Assembly (NCBI RefSeq): GCF_024499015.1
Contig: NZ_CP098604.1
Coordinates: 4,898,001-4,962,000, forward strand
From: Xanthomonas hortorum pv. pelargonii
GTDB lineage: Bacteria > Pseudomonadota > Gammaproteobacteria > Xanthomonadales > Xanthomonadaceae
DNA length: 64,000 bases
Reading direction: 5' to 3'
Part shown: positions 63,603-64,000 of the stretch, one piece after another
Layout of the letters: every line of letters starts with the position of its first letter
How positions within the stretch are numbered: position 1 is the first letter of the stretch
Program-made: the position numbers and the translations under genes
The notes under the pieces: model-generated
The model's input: only the letters and a program-made list of their open reading frames with translations
The model's database searches: none
What the model was told of the DNA's origin: nothing

Positions 63603-64000
63603 TCACTGCACTCCTTGAATTACGGCGGGGACGGAACTTGTGCCGCTTTCGGTGGTGACGGCCGTTTGGCCGCCGTCAGACTTGGGAAGCTTCGGCGCCC
63701 CGGCGGCGGTCGCATGCATCTGCGATGGCGGATCGGGTGCGAGTGAGCCAGCCGAATCAGCGAGGATGATCAACACCACACGCCGGTTCGCATTCCGTCC
63801 CGCCTCAGTGCTGTTATCGGCACGTGCGCGGAATTCTCCATAGCCCACCATCGCCAATCGCTGCGGGGCGACACCGTCGTCGGCAAACAGGTGCACCACG
63901 CTGGCGGCACGCGCGGCCGACAGCTCCCAGTTAGAGGGGAAACTGTGCGGTGGCGATCGGCTGGTTATCGGTATAGCCCTCCACGCGCACGCCGTTGGGC
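63603..64000 (-). CDS. motD: MotD/MotB-like stator protein, C-terminal part, frameshifted
   Basis: Partial; the N-terminus lies beyond the right edge. The OmpA-like peptidoglycan-binding domain is visible: 'VEGYTDNQPIA', then 'SNWELSAARAASVVHLFADDG', 'MVGYGEF' and 'NANRRVVLIIL'. The two parts lie in different frames: removing one of the four Gs at 63936-63939 joins 'ATAQFP' to 'SNWEL', the normal family sequence. It may be a sequencing error or a broken gene. The C-terminal tail is Pro/Ala-rich. MotD anchors the stator to the cell wall and works with a MotA/MotC partner outside the window. Confidence 0.8.
   Translation of the reverse strand, partial: PTACAWRAIPITSRSPPHSFPSNWELSAARAASVVHLFADDGVAPQRLAMVGYGEFRARADNSTEAGRNANRRVVLIILADSAGSLAPDPPSQMHATAAGAPKLPKSDGGQTAVTTESGTSSVPAVIQGVQ

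Overview
This 64 kb window is GC-rich gammaproteobacterial DNA that reads as a Xanthomonas chromosome. The strongest evidence is the complete rpf locus (DSF quorum sensing) in the Xanthomonas order lysS-rpfG-rpfH-rpfC facing rpfF-rpfB. Protein lengths and key residues fit the well-studied X. campestris proteins: RpfG 378 aa with D80, RpfC with H198, RpfF 289 aa with E141 and E161, RpfB 560 aa. The rpfH gene is recalled to be missing from some Xanthomonas species, which favours an X. campestris-type relative, but species cannot be settled here. Layout, left half: a repeat-bearing edge (1-453); a DUF1176 protein and an acyltransferase on the minus strand; a LytTR regulator (likely rpfD); prfB with its programmed frameshift; lysS; rpfG-rpfH-rpfC on plus; rpfF and rpfB on minus; an NTF2-like lipoprotein; acnA on minus; a VapBC-type toxin-antitoxin pair; acnB on plus; and a frameshifted alpha/beta hydrolase. 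A repeat-rich spacer (21.7-22.4 kb) separates this from the second half. Layout, right half: from 22.4 kb to the end every gene is on the minus strand and belongs to chemotaxis or motility. In transcription order from the right edge these are motD (cut by the window), parC, parP, a STAS protein, cheY, cheA, a run of nine methyl-accepting chemotaxis proteins (MCPs) from 58.1 to 33.1 kb interrupted by a small exported helical protein, a YcgR-like PilZ protein, cheW, a small exported OB-fold-like protein with a tenth MCP, then cheR-cheD-cheB and a PAS-GAF-GGDEF-EAL protein. How the genes work together: rpfF and rpfB make and turn over the DSF signal, RpfC senses it and RpfG degrades cyclic di-GMP. 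The chemotaxis half supplies receptors, kinase, adaptors, adaptation enzymes and polar-array positioning proteins (ParC/ParP), plus cyclic di-GMP proteins (YcgR, the GGDEF-EAL protein) that can link second-messenger state to swimming. Twelve matches to a flagellar sigma-28 (FliA) promoter lie upstream of genes in this half, nearly all with the same 11-nt spacing, so it looks like one dispersed FliA regulon. Six of ten MCPs end in a WxxF-type pentapeptide that tethers CheR/CheB. Caveats: four genes carry single-base frameshifts, all but one clearly in homopolymer runs, so sequencing error must be weighed before calling them pseudogenes. No rRNA, tRNA, CRISPR, insertion sequence or prophage was seen. 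Intergenic DNA carries two families of palindromic repeats.
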